Shown in pieces: positions 25,982 through 35,663 of a DNA stretch of 64,000 nucleotides. A model generated the notes under the pieces. That model did no database searches and was not told where the DNA came from. It saw only the letters and a list, made by a program, of their open reading frames with translations. The stretch covers positions 62,001 to 126,000 of the forward strand of contig NZ_QKMF01000007.1 in assembly GCF_003208435.1 (NCBI RefSeq), written 5' to 3'. Source of the DNA: Pelagimonas varians. GTDB lineage: Bacteria > Pseudomonadota > Alphaproteobacteria > Rhodobacterales > Rhodobacteraceae. The position numbers were made by a program, and so were the translations under genes. The stretch's first letter is position 1. Every line of letters starts with the position of its first letter.

Positions 25982-27925
25982 ATGCGCCTTATCTCTTTGA
26001 TTACCGCCTTGGTCGTTGCAGCGGCGTTATATGGCATTGTGTTTGAACGGGACCGTTTGCTTGAGTTTTCAGGTGTCAAAGCGGAAGTGGACGCCAATGC
26101 TGGCGATACTGATTCCGGTCAGTTGATTGATCCCGACACCGGTGACCTTGATGTGGATGCCTCCTCTGTTCTCCCTGCGGGTACAGTGCGGGTTATCGCC
26201 CAGCACTCCATAGCCCAAGAGATCGACAGCGCAGTTTTCTTGCGCGGTGAGACCGAGGCCATGCGGCAGGTCGAAGTGCGTTCGGAAACCAGCGGAAAAA
26301 TCGTATCTGCTCCGTTGCGCAAAGGTGTGATGGTCGAAGAAGGCCAGCTGATGTGTGACATTGATCCCGGCACCAGCGATATCAGCCTGCGCGAAACACT
26401 GGCCCGTCTGGCCGAAGCCAAAGCGCGCCTGCCCGAAGCGGCCGCGCGTTTGGCCGAAGCGCAAGCGCAAGTCCCCGCCTCTCAGGCACGGATCGCCGAA
26501 GCCAAAGCAGCCGTGCCCGCCGCCGAGGCCAGCTTGCTGGAGGCACGCGCAGGTATTCCCGCCGCCGAAGCCCGTTTGGCCGAGGCAATGGCCCGCGTGC
26601 CAGAGGCCGAAGCCCGCCTTGTCGAAGCCCAGTCACGCATTCCCGAAACAGAAGCCCGTCTGGCCGAAGCACAAGCGCGTGTCCCCGAAGCCGAAGCCAG
26701 AGAGCTGGAAGCCGAAGCCGCTGTACCTGCTGCAAAGGCCTCGCTTGCCGAAGCGCTCACACGGGTGCCGGAAGCCGAGGCTCGATTGGCCGAAGCGGAA
26801 TCTCGCGTCAAAGAAGCTGAAATCAACCTGAACGCAGCCCAGAAGCTCGAAAAGGGTGGGTTTGCCGCCAAAACCCGTCTGGCCAGTTCAGAAGCCGCGT
26901 TTGAAGCGGCCAAAGCCGGTGTTCAAAGCGCACTGGCCGGTCTCAAAGCCGCTGACAGCGGCATCGAAAGCGCCCGCAGCCGTCTGTCTGGTGCCATGGC
27001 CGGTGTCCAAACCGCAAAAAGCCAAGTCGAATCAGCCCGCGCCGGTGTTCAGGCCGCAACCAGTCAGATCATCAACGCCAAGGCCGGAATTCAATCCGCT
27101 CAAAGCCAGATCCAGAACGCCAAGGCCGGAATCCAGACGGCGACCAGCCAAATCGAAGGATCACGCGCCGCTGTCGAATCCGCCATCAGCGCTGTCGAAG
27201 GGGCCAAGGCCGCCGTCATCTTGGCTGAATCGCAGCTCGAAGGGGCGCTTGCTGGTGTCCAATCCGCCCGCACAGGCGAAGAGACCGCGCGCACTTTGAT
27301 CCAAGCAGCCCAAGCGGGTATCGCCGGCGCAGAAATGGACATCACCCGACTGGGCATCCATGCGCCCTTTGCTGGCCTTCTGGAAACCGACACAGCCGAG
27401 CTGGGGGCTTTGATGCAGCCCGGTGCGGCCTGTGCCACCGTCATCCAGCTTGATCCGATCAAGATCATCGGGTTCGTCCCCGAAACTCAAGTGACCCGCG
27501 TCAATCTGGGGGCTCCTGCTGGGGCCCGGTTGGTAGACGGCCGCGAAGTGGTTGGCACTGTCTCCTTTGTGTCGCGCAGTGCCGATCAACTGACCCGCAC
27601 CTTCCGCGTCGAAATCACCCTGCCGAACCCGGACATGAGTATTCGCGACGGCCAAACCGCCGATATTGCCATCGAGGCCGAGGGGGATCTGGCGCATTTG
27701 ATTCCCCAAAGTTCACTAACTTTGGACAACGACGGTAAGATGGGGATTCGTACGGTAAGCGCAGAAACCACTGCCAAGTTTTTACCGGTCCGCCTGCTGC
27801 GCGACACGATCGATGGCGTTTGGGTCGCAGGTCTGCCGGACACAGTGGATATCATCACTGTTGGTCAAGAGTATGTAACCGATGGTGTGCCAGTGGCCCC
27901 CAGTTTTGAGGATGTGATCCAATGA
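25982..27925 (+). CDS. RND efflux periplasmic adaptor with an expanded 14-residue-repeat hairpin
   Basis: A 647-residue membrane-fusion protein. It has an N-terminal hydrophobic segment (ISLITALVVAAALYG), a lipoyl-type half-motif (GETEAMRQVEVRSETSGKI) near residue 95, then a huge helical hairpin at residues 148-451, the second lipoyl half (HAPFAGLLETDTAELGALMQPG) and a beta-barrel region. The hairpin consists of ten 14-mers (consensus like ARVPEAEARLAEAQ), a 24-residue tip with TRLASSEAAF, and ten 14-mers of another consensus (AGIQSAQSQIQNAK). Most adaptors of this class are about 350-400 residues. The start is uncertain: ATG 25982 precedes the hydrophobic segment; ATG 25964 is also in frame. 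Its stop overlaps the permease start by 4 bases. No outer-membrane channel gene is adjacent. Confidence 0.88.
   Translation: MRLISLITALVVAAALYGIVFERDRLLEFSGVKAEVDANAGDTDSGQLIDPDTGDLDVDASSVLPAGTVRVIAQHSIAQEIDSAVFLRGETEAMRQVEVRSETSGKIVSAPLRKGVMVEEGQLMCDIDPGTSDISLRETLARLAEAKARLPEAAARLAEAQAQVPASQARIAEAKAAVPAAEASLLEARAGIPAAEARLAEAMARVPEAEARLVEAQSRIPETEARLAEAQARVPEAEARELEAEAAVPAAKASLAEALTRVPEAEARLAEAESRVKEAEINLNAAQKLEKGGFAAKTRLASSEAAFEAAKAGVQSALAGLKAADSGIESARSRLSGAMAGVQTAKSQVESARAGVQAATSQIINAKAGIQSAQSQIQNAKAGIQTATSQIEGSRAAVESAISAVEGAKAAVILAESQLEGALAGVQSARTGEETARTLIQAAQAGIAGAEMDITRLGIHAPFAGLLETDTAELGALMQPGAACATVIQLDPIKIIGFVPETQVTRVNLGAPAGARLVDGREVVGTVSFVSRSADQLTRTFRVEITLPNPDMSIRDGQTADIAIEAEGDLAHLIPQSSLTLDNDGKMGIRTVSAETTAKFLPVRLLRDTIDGVWVAGLPDTVDIITVGQEYVTDGVPVAPSFEDVIQ
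26423..26842 (+). repeat. Ten tandem 42-base repeats, adaptor hairpin arm 1
   Basis: Ten consecutive 42-base units encode 14-mers of the pattern A-R-V-P-E-A-E-A-R-L-A-E-A-Q. Nine keep proline at position 4; the tenth has lysine there and is the most diverged. The units share register without gaps. Confidence 0.85.
26915..27334 (+). repeat. Ten tandem 42-base repeats, adaptor hairpin arm 2
   Basis: Ten consecutive 42-base units encode 14-mers of the pattern A-G-I-Q-S-A-x-S-Q-I-x-x-A-K, with no proline. The block has exactly the same length as arm 1, as expected for two antiparallel helices of one hairpin. Confidence 0.85.
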
Positions 27926-30900
27926 CCAAGATCATCGATTGGGCCGCTGAACGGGCCCGAATGGTCATCGCCTTTATCGTTTTATCATTGGTGATCGGCG
28001 GTTTTGCATATGTTTCACTGCCCAAAGAAGGCGAACCGGACATCGAAATTCCGGCCTTGTTTGTTTCCGTGCCATTTCCGGGGATCAGCGCTGCAGACGC
28101 CGAAATCTTGCTGGTCAAGCCGATGGAAACCGAATTGGCTGACCTTGACGGGTTGAAATCCATGTCGGCCACAGCCTCCGAAGGCTATGCCGGTCTGGCA
28201 TTGGAATTCGAATTTGGCTGGAACAAAACCAAGATCATGGCCGATGTCCGCGATGGCATGTCCAATGTTCAGGGCGAATTTCCCGAAGGCGCTGAGCAGT
28301 ATTCCATCAACGAGATCAACTTTTCCGAATTTCCGATCCTGATCGTCAACCTCACAGGCCCGATTCCCGAACGGACGATGAACAAGATCGCCAAAGACCT
28401 GCAAGACAGGATCGAGGCACTGGACGCAGTCCTAGAAGCCGGAATCGCCGGTGATCGCGACGAGATGCTGGAAGTGGTGATCGACCCGCTGCGCCTTGAA
28501 AGTTATAATGTAACCGCAGTCGAGTTGATCAATGTTGTTCGCAATAACAACCAGTTGATTGCAGCTGGCGAAGTACGCACCGATCAGGGCAGTTTTGCCG
28601 TCAAGATTCCGTCCAATTTCAACGAAGCGCAAGATGTCTATAATCTTCCGGTGAAGACCAATGGCAACCGGTCTGTGACGCTGGGCGATTTGGCGACGAT
28701 CAACCTGACCTTCGAAGATCGCGAGGGAACCGCGCGTTATAACGGTGAAAACACTGTGGCGCTGCAAGTGGTCAAGCGCAAAGGCTTTAACATCATCGAT
28801 ACCTCAAACGAGGTGCGCGCCGTTCTGGAACAGGCCCGCCAGGATTGGCCCGATGAGTTGAAGGCAGTGCTTGAGGTCGGGACATCGAATGATCAAAGCC
28901 GTCAGGTCGACAGTATGGTCAGCCAGCTCGAAGGCTCTGTTCTGACGGCGATTGCGCTGGTGATGATTGTGGTTCTGGCGTCGCTGGGTTTGCGCCCTGC
29001 CCTTTTGGTTGGATTTGCGATCCCGACATCGTTCTTGCTGTGCTTTTTGACGCTGGCGATTATGGGCGTAACCATTTCGAACATCGTGATGTTCGGATTG
29101 ATCTTGGCCGTGGGCATGTTGGTGGACGGCGCGATTGTTGTGGTTGAATATGCCGACAAGCGTATTGCCGAAGGCACAGGCCCAATGCACGCTTATGTCG
29201 AAGCGGCGCACCGGATGTTCTGGCCTGTTGTCTCATCAACCGCCACGACGCTTTGTGCCTTTTTGCCGATGTTGTTTTGGCCGGGGGTTCCGGGGCAATT
29301 CATGGGCATGTTGCCGGTGACCTTGATTTTTGTATTGTCGGCCTCGCTTATTGTGGCGCTGATTTACCTGCCTGTCATGGGCGGCGTGTCAGGGCGCTTT
29401 TCGCGTCAGATCCACGTTGCGGGCAATGCCCTGCGCGCACGCCTGCCATGGTACGTTCGGGTGGCTTTGGTGCCTGTTGGTCTGTTTGGCGTCTTTGTTG
29501 GCGCGATGATGGTGCTGAACCCGGATTATCTGTTTGACTCCCAAAGCACCGGCTTCATGGCCCGCCTTCCCGGCGCAGTGGTTTTGATTGTCTCAGCTGT
29601 TGTCGCGTCTGTATTGATGGATGCCGCTGAATACCGCCGCAAGCGGACCCGGATTGACAGTGCCTACCGCCGAACGCCCTTCGGCCTGTTTATCAAATTC
29701 ATCACCGGCAATCCGATTATGCCTTTGGTGTCGGTGGCGGCGGTGATCTTTTTTGTGATCAGCGTTTTTGGCTACTTTGGTGAGAACAACAACGGTGTTG
29801 AATTTTTTGTCGAAAGCGAACCGGAACAGGCGATTGTCTATGTTCGGGCCCGCGGAAACCTGTCGCTGGCCGAGAAAGACGCTTTGGTCAAACGGGCCGA
29901 GGTCATGGTCCTTGAACACCCCGGCATCCTGAACGCCTTTGCGTTTGCCGGTGATGGCGGGTTGGACAACAACACCGGCGGGGCAATAGCCCCCAAAGAC
30001 ACCATCGGTCAGGTCCAGCTGGAAACCTATCCGTGGGAAGACCGCCCTGCCTATGCCGAAGAGTTCGGCGTTGATTTGGCGCGGCTCGACGGGGATGTCA
30101 TCATCGAGGATCTGACGGCAAAACTCAGCCAGATCCCCGGAATCCAGATTGAAATTCTGGCACAAGCGCGCGGGCCTGCATCGGGCAAGCCTGTGCATCT
30201 GCGGATCAAGGGCGACGATTGGCAAAACTTGCTGAATGCGACTGAGACCGCACGCGCGCAGTATGATGCCACCCCCGGCCTGACTTTGATCGAAGACACC
30301 CGCCCTTTGCCCGGCATTGACTGGCAGATCGATGTGGATGTTGAAAAAGCTGGCCGTTATGGCGGCGACGTCGCCATCGTCGGTGCAATGGTGCAACTGG
30401 TGACACGCGGTATCTTGCTCGACACCTATACCCCCATCGGGTCGGACGAAGAGATCGAGATTCGCGTACGTCTGCCCGAAGAGGACCGTGTACTGAGCAC
30501 CCTTGATACCCTCAAGGTGCGCACTGTCGACGGGTTGATTCCGCTGTCCAACTTCATCACCCGCAAACCGGTTGAAAAGCTGGCCGAGATTAACCGGATT
30601 GACCAGCAACGCTATTTCGACATCAAGGCCGATGTTGAACCCGGCTTATACAAGGTTTTATCAAACGGAGAGACGCTGGGCACTTTGAAGCTCTCAACTC
30701 CGGATGGCGCGTTTGATGTCACGGGGCCAACCGGTGCAAATTTTTCTATTTTGTCATCGCAGGTGGATGATCTGGCCAAACGCCTTGATCAAGGGGCTTC
30801 CATCGTTCCGATCACAGCCAACGAGCGGATTGCGCATCTGACCAGCTGGCTGGAAAACAACCCCCTGCCCAATGGGATCACCTTCGAATGGACTGGCGAT

Positions 30901-31620
30901 CAAGAAGACCAAGCTGAAAGTCAGGCCTTCCTTGGGTCGGCCTTTGGGGCGGCCTTAGGGTTGATGTTCATCATCTTGCTGGCGCAGTTCAACTCTTTCT
31001 ACAATGCATCTCTGGTTTTGCTGGCAGTGGTCTTGTCGACCACTGGTGTGCTGATCGGGATGATCGTGATGGGGCAGTATTTCAGCGTTATTATGACGGG
31101 CACCGGGATCGTCGCCTTGGCCGGAATTGTGGTGAACAACAACATTGTTCTGATCGATACCTATCAAGAATATTCGCGCGTGATGCCACGGATCGAAGCG
31201 ATCATTCGCACCGCCGAGGATCGTATCCGGCCGGTTCTATTGACCACCATCACCACGATGGCGGGCCTTGCGCCAATGATGTTTGGCCTATCGCTCGACT
31301 TTTTTGGCGGCGGGTATTCGGTGAATTCCCCCACCGCGCTATGGTGGATCAACCTTGCCACGGCGGTGGTCTTTGGCCTTGGGGTGTCGACCGTTCTAAC
31401 GCTGGTCTTTACCCCATCCATGTTGGCGATCCGGGTCTGGTTCTGGACCTACATCAATTGGTTTGCTCGGCTTCTGGCGCGTCTCGGGTCTGGCCGTGGC
31501 AGCCGCGCGGCGCGCGATTGGGCGCTGGCACGTCAGGCGAAACGGGCCAAGCTGCCAGAGATCCAATGGGGCGATGATCCAGAGCCCGCAGATCCGATTA
31601 CTTTGAGAGCCGCGGAATAA
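27922..31620 (+). CDS. RND efflux permease subunit (AcrB/HAE superfamily)
   Basis: The 1232-residue protein has the RND layout: helix 1 (MVIAFIVLSLVIGGFAYVSLP), large periplasmic loop, helices 2-6, second loop, helices 8-12. The helix-4 relay reads GMLVDGAIVVVEYADK: the first aspartate of the AcrB pair is kept, the second is glycine. The second half has GIVALAGIVVNNNIVLIDTYQEY. It is nearly 200 residues longer than AcrB, much of it around 29400-29800 where extra helices or loop lie between helices 6 and 7. It is translationally coupled to the adaptor by an ATGA overlap. Substrate is unknown. Confidence 0.92.
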   Translation: MTKIIDWAAERARMVIAFIVLSLVIGGFAYVSLPKEGEPDIEIPALFVSVPFPGISAADAEILLVKPMETELADLDGLKSMSATASEGYAGLALEFEFGWNKTKIMADVRDGMSNVQGEFPEGAEQYSINEINFSEFPILIVNLTGPIPERTMNKIAKDLQDRIEALDAVLEAGIAGDRDEMLEVVIDPLRLESYNVTAVELINVVRNNNQLIAAGEVRTDQGSFAVKIPSNFNEAQDVYNLPVKTNGNRSVTLGDLATINLTFEDREGTARYNGENTVALQVVKRKGFNIIDTSNEVRAVLEQARQDWPDELKAVLEVGTSNDQSRQVDSMVSQLEGSVLTAIALVMIVVLASLGLRPALLVGFAIPTSFLLCFLTLAIMGVTISNIVMFGLILAVGMLVDGAIVVVEYADKRIAEGTGPMHAYVEAAHRMFWPVVSSTATTLCAFLPMLFWPGVPGQFMGMLPVTLIFVLSASLIVALIYLPVMGGVSGRFSRQIHVAGNALRARLPWYVRVALVPVGLFGVFVGAMMVLNPDYLFDSQSTGFMARLPGAVVLIVSAVVASVLMDAAEYRRKRTRIDSAYRRTPFGLFIKFITGNPIMPLVSVAAVIFFVISVFGYFGENNNGVEFFVESEPEQAIVYVRARGNLSLAEKDALVKRAEVMVLEHPGILNAFAFAGDGGLDNNTGGAIAPKDTIGQVQLETYPWEDRPAYAEEFGVDLARLDGDVIIEDLTAKLSQIPGIQIEILAQARGPASGKPVHLRIKGDDWQNLLNATETARAQYDATPGLTLIEDTRPLPGIDWQIDVDVEKAGRYGGDVAIVGAMVQLVTRGILLDTYTPIGSDEEIEIRVRLPEEDRVLSTLDTLKVRTVDGLIPLSNFITRKPVEKLAEINRIDQQRYFDIKADVEPGLYKVLSNGETLGTLKLSTPDGAFDVTGPTGANFSILSSQVDDLAKRLDQGASIVPITANERIAHLTSWLENNPLPNGITFEWTGDQEDQAESQAFLGSAFGAALGLMFIILLAQFNSFYNASLVLLAVVLSTTGVLIGMIVMGQYFSVIMTGTGIVALAGIVVNNNIVLIDTYQEYSRVMPRIEAIIRTAEDRIRPVLLTTITTMAGLAPMMFGLSLDFFGGGYSVNSPTALWWINLATAVVFGLGVSTVLTLVFTPSMLAIRVWFWTYINWFARLLARLGSGRGSRAARDWALARQAKRAKLPEIQWGDDPEPADPITLRAAE

Positions 31621-31645
31621 GTCCGGCTTTTGCCTTTGTTGATTG

Positions 31646-31702
31646 TTGGGACCGAGGGGCCAGCCCCTCGGACTCCCCGGGATACTTTTAGACAGAAGAA
31701 GG
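31646..31702 (+). repeat. REP-like intergenic element, Rhodobacteraceae type
   Basis: A hairpin CCGAGGGG-CCAG-CCCCTCGG (31652-31671) is followed by GACTCCCCGGGATACTTTTAGACAGAAGAAG. I know this composite (GC hairpin plus TATTTTTAGA-AGAAG-like tail) as a frequent intergenic repeat in Rhodobacteraceae genomes. It may also act as the terminator of the efflux operon. Confidence 0.5.
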
Positions 31703-31782
31703 GATTTGCCGCCTGCCCTACGGTTGCGGTCACCGGGCTGGGGGCCTAACGTCCGAGGAAATGTTTTGCCCGTGAGGATGTC

Positions 31783-34326
31783 ATGAAAGACGCAAGCCCC
31801 CAGACAATTTTTCTGAAAGATTACGCAGCCTTTGGATGGCGGATAGAAGATGTGCATCTGACGTTTCATTTGTCCGGCGGTGCCACTCGTGTTGTGTCGC
31901 GCATCCATTTCGCCCCGAACCCCGATGCGCCCGAGCAAGCCTTTTTCTTACATGGTGAACAGCTAAAGCTGATCCGTGCCTCTATTGACGGAAACGCTGT
32001 TTCGCCTGAGTTAAGCGAACAAGGCCTGACCTGCGACGTGCCTAGCGGGCCGTTTTTGTGGGAATCCGAAGTGGAAATCGCACCGGATTCCAACACAGCC
32101 CTTGAGGGGCTGTATATGTCCGGCGGCATGTATTGCACTCAATGTGAGGCCGAAGGGTTTCGCAAAATCACCTATTATCCTGACCGCCCGGATGTGATGG
32201 CCGTATTCACCGTTCGGGTCGAGGGCGACATGCCGGTATTGCTGTCCAACGGCAACCTGAAAGGCAATGGCGATGGCTGGGCCGAGTGGCACGATCCATG
32301 GCCAAAACCGGCCTATCTGTTTGCATTGGTCGCAGGCGATTTGGTCAATTTTCCCGGTGCGTTCAAAACCATGTCAGGCAAGGATGTGGCGCTTAACATC
32401 TGGGTGCGGCCCGGCGACGAAGGCAAATGCGCCTTTGGGATGGAGGCGCTGATTGCCTCGATGAAATGGGACGAAGAGGTTTATGGCCGCGAATATGATC
32501 TTGAGATATTCAACATCGTCGCGGTGGATGATTTCAACATGGGCGCGATGGAAAACAAAGGGCTGAACGTCTTTAACTCCTCTTGCGTTCTGGCTTCGCC
32601 CGAGACTTCGACCGACAGTAATTTCGAGCGCATCGAAGCGATCATCGCACATGAGTATTTCCACAATTGGACCGGCAACCGCATCACCTGCCGCGACTGG
32701 TTTCAGCTGTGTTTGAAAGAGGGGCTAACGGTCTTCCGCGATGGCCAGTTCACATCTGATGTACGCTCGGCTCCGGTCAAACGGATCGAGGATGTGATCC
32801 AGCTGCGTGCCCGCCAGTTCCCCGAGGATCAAGGACCGCTGGCCCATCCGGTACGGCCCGAAAGCTTTCAGGAAATCAACAACTTTTACACCGCAACCAT
32901 CTATGAAAAAGGGGCCGAGGTGATCGGCATGCTTAAGACGCTGGTCGGGGATGACGCCTATGCCAAGGCGGTTGACCTGTATTTTGATCGGCACGACGGA
33001 GATGCGGCGACGATTGAAGACTGGCTTAAGGTTTTCGAAGACAGCACGGGCCGCGATTTGACGCAGTTCAAGCGCTGGTATGCGCAGGCTGGCACGCCCT
33101 TTGTGACCGTTGAAGAGGCTTGGGAAGACGGAACCTTTACCCTGACGCTGCGCCAGCATACTCCGCCATCCCCCGGGCAGGACGTCAAAAAGCCCTATGT
33201 GATCCCTGTTGCGGTTGGCTTGATCGGCCCGAATGGCAATGAGGTTCTGGAAACGCAGATCCTTGAGCTGGCTGACGCCGAGCAAAGCTTTGATTTTTCC
33301 GGTTTGGCGGCGCGACCTGTGGCCTCTGTCTTGCGCGGTTTCTCTGCGCCGGTTGTGTTAACCCATGATGTCGACCGCGCCTTTTTGTTGGCCCATGACA
33401 GCGATCCGTTTAACCGTTGGGAAGCATCGCGCGGATTGGCGCGCGACTGCCTGCTCGCGATGATCCGGGACGGGGCTGCACCCGATGCAGCTTGGCTGGA
33501 CGGATTGGAAAAAGTGCTGCGCGATGACACGCTTGATCCGGCGTATCGTGCATTGATGCTCGAAGCGCCTAGCGCAGCAGAAATGGCGCAAGTGCTGCAT
33601 GAAAACGGAGTGATCCCTGATCCGCAGGCCATTTGGGACGCAATGGATACTTTGGCTCAGGCCATGGCTGATCGCTGGGCCGGTTTTTTGCCTGAACTGG
33701 CAGAGCAGACCAAAGTCACCGCAGCGTATAAACCTGACGCGGAACAAGCCGGAAAACGGTTTCTCGGCGGCGCGGTTCTGGCCCTGACACGGCGTTTGGA
33801 TGGCGGCGCGGCGGCGCTAGCGCAATTTGAAACCGCCGACAATATGACTTTGCAATTGGTCGCCTTGGGCAATTTGTTGCGCGCTGGTGTTGGCGACGCG
33901 GCCCTTTCTGCGTTCTATGGCCAATGGAAAGACGACCGTCTGGTCATGGACAAGTGGTTCGGCTTGCAGGTCAGCGCCTCAGCCCCCAAAGACGCCATTG
34001 ACCGGGCCGAAGCCCTGGTTCAGCACGAAGCCTTTGATTGGCAAAACCCGAACCGGTTCAGGGCGGTTTTTGGGGCTTTGTCGATGCATCATGCCGCGTT
34101 CCACCATGTGTCCGGACGGGCTTATGCCCTACTGACCGACTGGTTGATCAAGCTCGATGACAAGAACCCGCAAACCACGGCCCGCATGTGCAGCGCGTTT
34201 CAGACATGGCGGCGCTATGATGCCGACCGCCAAACCTTGATCGAGGCCCAATTGCAGCGCATCATGGCCAAGCCAAACCTAAGCCCTGATACCAATGAAA
34301 TGGTCAGCCGGATCTTGGCCAGCTAA
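31783..34326 (+). CDS. pepN: Aminopeptidase N
   Basis: An M1 family zinc metallopeptidase, cytoplasmic, removing N-terminal residues from peptides. The zinc site HEYFH is at residues 290-294 with the third ligand glutamate in KEGLTVF about 19 residues later, and the exopeptidase motif GAMEN is at 254-258. At 847 residues it has the length of proteobacterial PepN. The ATG at 31783 fits the family start (MKDASPQTIFLKDY). Confidence 0.97.
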   Translation: MKDASPQTIFLKDYAAFGWRIEDVHLTFHLSGGATRVVSRIHFAPNPDAPEQAFFLHGEQLKLIRASIDGNAVSPELSEQGLTCDVPSGPFLWESEVEIAPDSNTALEGLYMSGGMYCTQCEAEGFRKITYYPDRPDVMAVFTVRVEGDMPVLLSNGNLKGNGDGWAEWHDPWPKPAYLFALVAGDLVNFPGAFKTMSGKDVALNIWVRPGDEGKCAFGMEALIASMKWDEEVYGREYDLEIFNIVAVDDFNMGAMENKGLNVFNSSCVLASPETSTDSNFERIEAIIAHEYFHNWTGNRITCRDWFQLCLKEGLTVFRDGQFTSDVRSAPVKRIEDVIQLRARQFPEDQGPLAHPVRPESFQEINNFYTATIYEKGAEVIGMLKTLVGDDAYAKAVDLYFDRHDGDAATIEDWLKVFEDSTGRDLTQFKRWYAQAGTPFVTVEEAWEDGTFTLTLRQHTPPSPGQDVKKPYVIPVAVGLIGPNGNEVLETQILELADAEQSFDFSGLAARPVASVLRGFSAPVVLTHDVDRAFLLAHDSDPFNRWEASRGLARDCLLAMIRDGAAPDAAWLDGLEKVLRDDTLDPAYRALMLEAPSAAEMAQVLHENGVIPDPQAIWDAMDTLAQAMADRWAGFLPELAEQTKVTAAYKPDAEQAGKRFLGGAVLALTRRLDGGAAALAQFETADNMTLQLVALGNLLRAGVGDAALSAFYGQWKDDRLVMDKWFGLQVSASAPKDAIDRAEALVQHEAFDWQNPNRFRAVFGALSMHHAAFHHVSGRAYALLTDWLIKLDDKNPQTTARMCSAFQTWRRYDADRQTLIEAQLQRIMAKPNLSPDTNEMVSRILAS

Positions 34327-34412
34327 CAGCGTGTCGCTGTGTTGCCGCTGCGCCAATGTGGCGGCAACATGGGCACAGGCGCTATTTTCACCCAATAAAA
34401 GGGGCACGTCTC

Positions 34413-35156
34413 ATGAGTGATTTGTTGATTGTCACCGGAGCAAGCGCCGGAATAGGCGCAGCCACGGCCCGAATGGCGGGCTTTAACGGCTGGAGCCGCG
34501 TTGTCGTACATTATGGCAGCGATCAAGCCGGAGCCGAAGAAACCGCAGCCATGGTCGAAAGCATGGGGGCACAGGCCTATTTGCTTCAGGCTGATGTCAG
34601 CAAGCCCAAAGCCATTGAAAAGATGTTCGGCAAAATCGCCGGTCTGAAACCAGGCCGGATCGGGTTGGTCAATAATGCAGGCATCACCGCCCCCACCGCC
34701 AGCTTTGAAGACCTGACACCGGATCGTGTGGCGCAGGTGTTTTCCGTCAATGTCTTTGGGGCCATCGAAGTGGCCAGACAAACCTTGGTGTTAATGCGCA
34801 ACTGGGGCAAAGGCGGCGCGATGGTCAATGTCTCTTCGGCCTCGGCACGGCTGGGATCGCCGCATATGTATGTGGATTATGCTGCTTCAAAGGGGGCGAT
34901 TGAAACAATGACGCTGGGCCTCGCGGATGAGGTTGCCAAAGAGGGCATTCGCGTCAACGGCGTCCGCCCGGGATTGATTGAAACCGGCATTCACGCCAAA
35001 GGTCAGGCACCGGATCGTTTGGCCAAAATCGGACATACGCCGCCCATGGGCCGCCCCGGCACCACAGATGAGGTGGCCGAGGCCATCCTGTGGCTGCTGT
35101 CAGAGCGCGCCAGCTATGTCACGCGCACCATCTTGGACGTGACTGGTGGACGATAA
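34413..35156 (+). CDS. SDR family oxidoreductase
   Basis: A classical short-chain dehydrogenase of 247 residues: cofactor loop TGASAGIGAATA near the N-terminus, NNAG at about residue 88, catalytic Ser in NVSSASARLG and YxxxK as YAASK. The acidic/basic discrimination after strand 2 (VVHYGSDQ) suggests NADP(H), with low certainty. Start chosen at 34413 because AAAAGGGG precedes it. It overlaps the next gene by 11 bases. Substrate unknown. Confidence 0.9.
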   Translation: MSDLLIVTGASAGIGAATARMAGFNGWSRVVVHYGSDQAGAEETAAMVESMGAQAYLLQADVSKPKAIEKMFGKIAGLKPGRIGLVNNAGITAPTASFEDLTPDRVAQVFSVNVFGAIEVARQTLVLMRNWGKGGAMVNVSSASARLGSPHMYVDYAASKGAIETMTLGLADEVAKEGIRVNGVRPGLIETGIHAKGQAPDRLAKIGHTPPMGRPGTTDEVAEAILWLLSERASYVTRTILDVTGGR

Positions 35157-35616
35157 CCCCGCCAAGCCGGATCAGAACGCCCAAGATGGGCCGGTTATTC
35201 TGACCCATTCAAGCAATGGCCGTTCCACCAAGGCCGCAATCATTTTGATCGCTCTTTGGGGTGGGTTGATCTGCATGTGGGTGTTTTTGTCGGCGGCCCC
35301 TTGGATCGTCGCACTTTTGCTGCTGGCCACCCTGCCAGCGGCTTGGGAATTCATGACAGCCAAACAGGCCAGCTTTTGTCTGACCCCAACCACTTTGACG
35401 TGGCAATCAGGCCGTTCCGAAGGAGAAATCGCAGTGGCCAAGATAACATCCGTGCGTTTGGAAACGCGGCTTGATTGGTCGGTGCGGGTGAAAATTCTGG
35501 TGCCGGGCAAGCGGATTGTCCTACCCCATGATTGCGTGCCGCCGCATCAGGAGCTTGAAACCGCACTACAGGCGCTTGGGGTCTCAACATCGCGGCATCA
35601 CTTCACGATTGGCTAG
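35146..35616 (+). CDS. Two-helix membrane protein with a PH-like tail
   Basis: 156 residues starting at a GTG inside the SDR 3' end. A polar N-terminus of about 25 residues is followed by two close membrane helices (AAIILIALWGGLICMWVFLSA; WIVALLLLATLPAAWEF) and a C-terminal beta-rich part (CLTPTTLTWQSGRSEGEIAVAKITSVRLE) that resembles bacterial PH-like or DUF-type membrane-associated domains. No named family is certain. Overlap suggests coupling to the SDR gene. Confidence 0.7.
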   Translation: MDDNPAKPDQNAQDGPVILTHSSNGRSTKAAIILIALWGGLICMWVFLSAAPWIVALLLLATLPAAWEFMTAKQASFCLTPTTLTWQSGRSEGEIAVAKITSVRLETRLDWSVRVKILVPGKRIVLPHDCVPPHQELETALQALGVSTSRHHFTIG

Positions 35617-35663
35617 GGCACTTCTGTCATATCCCTGTCACCGAATCCTGTTTTTTGGCAGGT

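Noticed and set aside
26423-27334. Regular 42-base repeats considered as a CRISPR array or satellite
   Set aside because: Units are contiguous without spacers, vary at codon third positions and keep one open reading frame; they are coding repeats.
29593-30609. 338-codon minus-strand frame inside the RND permease gene
   Set aside because: Antisense shadow created by codon bias of the permease gene.
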